From the NCBI RefSeq assembly GCF_003260195.1, contig NZ_QEIH01000007.1, positions 186,001 to 250,000 on the forward strand: a stretch of DNA of 64,000 nucleotides, in the 5' to 3' direction. This stretch comes from Lutibacter citreus. GTDB lineage: Bacteria > Bacteroidota > Bacteroidia > Flavobacteriales > Flavobacteriaceae. Below, piece after piece: positions 61,234-64,000 of the stretch. Made by a program: the position numbers and the translations under genes. Position 1 is the first letter of the stretch, and every line of letters begins with the position of its first letter. Below the pieces are notes generated by a model. It saw only the letters and a list, made by a program, of their open reading frames with translations, did no database searches and was not told where the DNA came from.

Positions 61234-62793
61234 TTATAATTTTGCTTGTTTTTTATATTTTCTAGGAAATTTATTTATTGGTTTAATTTGAATGTTTTTA
61301 TAATAACTTTCAGCAGCTTCAGATTGAATTTGAATTTTTCCACTTTCAATTGGAGTTGTTTTTCCTCCAATATCATATCTAGCATTTTTAATAACATTTA
61401 CAACATGTCCGTTTACAACATGCATACTAGTTCTTCCAACACAAATAATTTCAATAGTATTCCACTCTCCATTTGGATTTTCATATAACTTACTTTTTGA
61501 AGCTTGCCCATCCTCAAATCCTTCTGCCCATTTTAATGGTGTTAACTTCCCTTTTGGATTGTAAACAAAATAAGGCTTTCCATTTTCTCTTAATAATTTA
61601 TCAACTGTAACATCTCCATAAACATCGTTTAACGCAATAAAATCCCCACAATCTCCTTCTTGAATTTGACATTCTAAACTACTCATCCAAACATTCCAAA
61701 ATGCACCATGAGGTCCATTACAATGGTATAGAATCCCGTTATCTCGTTTACTGCTTAAACGTGGAGCCCATTTTTTTTCGCCCCATTTAAACTGTGCTTT
61801 AAAATGATAATTACTATATTCTTCTTTTGATGTTAAACCTCCATAAATTTCACCAGTTATATGAAGTACTGTTTCTCCATTTTCTTTAATTGTTGAAAAT
61901 ACATTTTTAGGATCGTTATTAACTCCAAGTGGAGTGCCAGTTTTACCATCTTTACTTTTTTCAATCCCATCTAAATCAACTGAAATATGAGGAACTCCCA
62001 TAAATTTATCCCATTTAGAAAGACTTGTATCTAAAAGATCTTCCCAATCTTTATTCATTTCAACGTTAGTTCTACTTGCTGCCCAATTTACTCCTGCAAC
62101 TACATGTTTTATATAAACAGGGTTGAAAAAAATTTCTTTAGTATGCCCCATTCCTGTATAAAAGATTCTTCCTCCTTCATAGTATTGATACCAAGCAATA
62201 GGATGATTTTTCTCCATTTGCTTTCCTTCGTATGAACTTTCATCTAAAGTTAACAACACATTTACTCTTGGTAAAACTTCATCTTTAAAATTGTACCATT
62301 CATCTTTTACCGTAAAAGTATCTTCAAAATGTTTTATTGAAGGATGATTACAAGTATGGTTAACATCCATAGTTGCTGTTTGCGTTTTTGGATGATTTAT
62401 AAACTGAGCGCCTATCATTTGGTGGTACCAAGGCCAATTATATTCTGTATCTGTTGCAGAATGAATTCCCACAAAACCTCCACCATTATTTATGTATTTT
62501 TTTAATGCCTCTCTTGAATCTTTATCTAAAACTTCAAGAGTTGTATTTAAAAAGATTAAAACTTCAACATCTTTTAAATTTGCATTTGAAATATCAGCTG
62601 TTTTTTCAGTTAATCTAACTTTCCAATTTTCTTTGGCGCCCCATTTTTTTATCTGTTCCTGACCTGTTTCAATAGATTTATGTCGCCAACCACTTGTTTT
62701 AGAAAATACTAAAACATCAATTGCTTTCTGAGCATTAACTTCAGAAATAAGCAACACAAAAACTAGTATTGTTATAAGTTTTGAATAATTCAT
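61234..62793 (-). CDS. ThuA domain fused to DUF1080 domain, exported
   Basis: The 519-residue protein has a signal peptide ending VNA-Q. The ThuA domain (about 25-245) has VLVFSKTSGWRHKSIETG, NNGGGFVGIHSATDTEYNWPWY and GHTKEIFFNPVYIKHV. The DUF1080 domain (about 260-505) has HFKAQFKWGEKKWAPR, DNGILYHCNGP and GEWNTIEIICVG; DUF1080 is a concanavalin-like fold linked to 3-keto-glycoside hydrolysis. It is the first gene of the agar operon, 3 bases before GH117. Its activity here is unknown; cleavage of oxidised or anhydro sugars is an attractive guess. Confidence 0.87.
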   Translation of the reverse strand: MNYSKLITILVFVLLISEVNAQKAIDVLVFSKTSGWRHKSIETGQEQIKKWGAKENWKVRLTEKTADISNANLKDVEVLIFLNTTLEVLDKDSREALKKYINNGGGFVGIHSATDTEYNWPWYHQMIGAQFINHPKTQTATMDVNHTCNHPSIKHFEDTFTVKDEWYNFKDEVLPRVNVLLTLDESSYEGKQMEKNHPIAWYQYYEGGRIFYTGMGHTKEIFFNPVYIKHVVAGVNWAASRTNVEMNKDWEDLLDTSLSKWDKFMGVPHISVDLDGIEKSKDGKTGTPLGVNNDPKNVFSTIKENGETVLHITGEIYGGLTSKEEYSNYHFKAQFKWGEKKWAPRLSSKRDNGILYHCNGPHGAFWNVWMSSLECQIQEGDCGDFIALNDVYGDVTVDKLLRENGKPYFVYNPKGKLTPLKWAEGFEDGQASKSKLYENPNGEWNTIEIICVGRTSMHVVNGHVVNVIKNARYDIGGKTTPIESGKIQIQSEAAESYYKNIQIKPINKFPRKYKKQAKL

Positions 62794-62825
62794 TTAATTC
62801 TTTTTAATTATCATTAATACCTTTC

Positions 62826-62833
62826 CAAATATA
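62826..62833 (-). promoter_or_regulatory. -7 promoter element of the agar operon
   Basis: TATATTTG on the minus strand lies 32 bases before the ATG at 62793. It is the only good -7 match upstream of the operon; the TTG element is not convincing. Confidence 0.5.
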
Positions 62834-62958
62834 CAGCTAACATATTGTTTTCTTAATTTTATTTAAAGTACTTATAGTTAAAAATAGCACACAAATGTTT
62901 TTTTCTTATTCAAATTGTCTAGTTACTCCTAGACTTAAATATTTTAACTGTAATCTAA

Positions 62959-62989
62959 TTGTAAAAACACTTTGTTATTTCTACATTTG
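62959..62989 (+). promoter_or_regulatory. Promoter of the YebC gene
   Basis: TTG (62959-62961), a 20-base spacer and TACATTTG (62982-62989) form a complete Bacteroidota promoter, 23 bases before the ATG at 63013. Confidence 0.7.
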
Positions 62990-63012
62990 CATCACTTAAA
63001 TAAAACATAAAC

Positions 63013-63729
63013 ATGGGAAGAGCATTTGAATTTAGAAAAGCTAGAAAAATGAAACGTTGGTCTGCAATGGCAAAAACCTTTACACGTATTGGTAAGGATA
63101 TTGTAATGGCTGTTAAAGAAGGTGGTCCTAGCCCTGAAACTAACGCACGTTTAAGAGCTGTTATTCAAAATGCAAAAGCGGCGAATATGCCGAAAGAAAA
63201 TGTAGAACGTGCAATTAAAAAAGCAAGTGATAAAGATACTGCCGATTATAAAGAAGTTTTATTTGAAGGTTACGCACCACACGGAATTGCTGTAGTTGTT
63301 GAAACTGCAACAGATAACAACAATAGAACTGTTGCAAATGTAAGAGCGGCTTTTAGTAAATGTGATGGTAATATGGGAACATCTGGATCGGTTGTTTTTA
63401 TGTTTGACCATACTTGTAATTTTAGAATTAAAACCGAAGATTTAAAAATGGATCTTGAAGAGTTTGAATTAGAATTGATAGATTTTGAAGTTGAAGAAGT
63501 TTTTGAAGATGAAGATGGTATATTAATTTACGCTCCGTTTGAACAATTTGGTGCAATTCAAAAATATTTAGAAGAAAATAACTTAGAAATTCTTTCTTCT
63601 GGTTTTGAACGTATTCCTACAACTACAACTACTTTAAATGAAGAAGAGCAAGCTGATGTAGATAAATTATTGGAGCGGCTTGAAGAAGAAGATGATGTGC
63701 AAAACGTATATCATTCAATGGAAGCATAA
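63013..63729 (+). CDS. YebC/PmpR family protein
   Basis: The 238-residue protein has MGRAFEFRKARKMKRW and MAKTFTRIGKDIVMAVKEGG, then NMPKENVERAIKKA and YAPHGIAVVVETATDN, the conserved core of YebC/TACO1. The family was named as transcriptional regulators, and recent work on family members points to a translation role at proline-rich stalls. The MGRAFE opening (instead of MAGHSKW) is the Bacteroidota variant. It is followed 2 bases later by a zinc-ribbon protein, cut by the window edge. Confidence 0.92.
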   Translation: MGRAFEFRKARKMKRWSAMAKTFTRIGKDIVMAVKEGGPSPETNARLRAVIQNAKAANMPKENVERAIKKASDKDTADYKEVLFEGYAPHGIAVVVETATDNNNRTVANVRAAFSKCDGNMGTSGSVVFMFDHTCNFRIKTEDLKMDLEEFELELIDFEVEEVFEDEDGILIYAPFEQFGAIQKYLEENNLEILSSGFERIPTTTTTLNEEEQADVDKLLERLEEEDDVQNVYHSMEA

Positions 63730-63731
63730 TT

Positions 63732-64000
63732 ATGTTTTTAGCAGGAAAAAAATCAACAATTTTAAAGAGTGAGACTTCAAAAAATATCACTTGCCCAGAA
63801 TGTAATACCCAAAAATCAACAAAAGTTTCAATTCTTGGGTTTTACAAGCATTTATTTCATGTTCCTTTTATATCTGGAGGAAAATCAGGAATTTCAGAAT
63901 GTAATAAATGTAAACATAAATACAATTTAAAAGATATGCCTGTAGCTATTAAGTTAGCTTATTTTGAATTGAAAGAAACCACAAAAACTCCTATTTGGTT
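63732..64000 (+). CDS. Zinc-ribbon domain protein, C-terminus cut by window edge
   Basis: An open frame from ATG 63732 runs through the window end (89 codons and 2 bases). Two cysteine pairs, CPEC and CNKCKHKY, about 42 residues apart, form a zinc ribbon. The segment HVPFISGGKSGISE lies between them. There is no signal peptide. The sequence resembles small zinc-ribbon proteins found in flavobacteria; the function is unknown. It starts 2 bases after the YebC stop and is probably co-transcribed. Confidence 0.7.
   Translation, partial: MFLAGKKSTILKSETSKNITCPECNTQKSTKVSILGFYKHLFHVPFISGGKSGISECNKCKHKYNLKDMPVAIKLAYFELKETTKTPIW

Noticed and set aside
1-64000. tRNA, rRNA, CRISPR arrays, insertion sequences, prophage or restriction-modification genes.
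   Set aside because: None could be recognised by reading; a tRNA scan and IS search would be needed to exclude short or degraded copies.

Overview
The window is low-GC, gene-dense DNA from a marine member of the Flavobacteriaceae (phylum Bacteroidota). The evidence is the set of phylum-restricted families (DUF2851, DUF4159, DUF4834, DUF5683, DUF6122, DUF6952, the CAL67264 membrane protein, YfhO), promoter elements of the Bacteroidota type (TAnnTTTG at -7 with TTG about 20 bases upstream) instead of sigma-70 boxes, few obvious Shine-Dalgarno sequences, and an agar-degrading gene set that includes a GH117 neoagarobiose hydrolase. An agarolytic genus such as Lutibacter or Zobellia would fit, but the genus is an inference. 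I saw no rRNA, tRNA, CRISPR array, transposase or prophage genes.

Layout. 1-3.4 kb (minus strand): three adjacent secreted proteins with fibre-like sequence and a shared C-terminal module, apparently read from one promoter that has a LytTR-like direct repeat upstream. 3.5-12.7 kb (minus): a DinB-like protein, then a surface-polysaccharide operon (DUF4834, YfhO, methyltransferase, two GT4 glycosyltransferases, WecB-type epimerase, flippase). 12.8-18.3 kb (plus): outer-membrane protein, GNAT protein, RsmE, DUF4159 protein, BASS transporter, acyltransferase. 18.3-30.2 kb (minus): a GH3/beta-lactamase fusion, an exonuclease, PPK2, a peroxiredoxin-thioredoxin-DUF6952 operon, an NtrC-type regulator without a DNA-binding domain, MscS, and a NatAB-like ABC exporter. 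30.3-36.2 kb (plus): a MarR-headed fatty-acid beta-oxidation operon. 36.4-42.5 kb: a lipoprotein metallopeptidase and assorted enzymes. 42.6-48.1 kb (plus): a run from chromosome partitioning to secretion (parA, parB, DUF5683, dapB, lepB, WbqC, DUF6122). 48.2-54.5 kb: EttA, a small membrane protein, an orphan CHASE histidine kinase, and a MarR-controlled quinone/oxidative-stress operon. 54.6-56.3 kb: acyl-CoA carboxylase beta subunit. 56.4-62.8 kb (minus): a four-gene agar-saccharification operon (ThuA-DUF1080, GH117, GH16, GH3). 62.9-64 kb: YebC and a truncated zinc-ribbon protein.

How the parts work together. The agar operon combines an endo-acting GH16 with GH117, which would release 3,6-anhydro-L-galactose from neoagarobiose. 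The locus has no SusC/SusD pair in this window. The beta-oxidation operon and the quinone operon each have a short perfect palindrome placed about where the -33 promoter element should be, which suggests repression by the MarR protein encoded in the same operon. The most unusual items are the three related fibre-like secreted proteins with their upstream control region, the agar operon with an uncharacterised ThuA-DUF1080 fusion as its first gene, and the NagZ-like/serine-hydrolase fusion.
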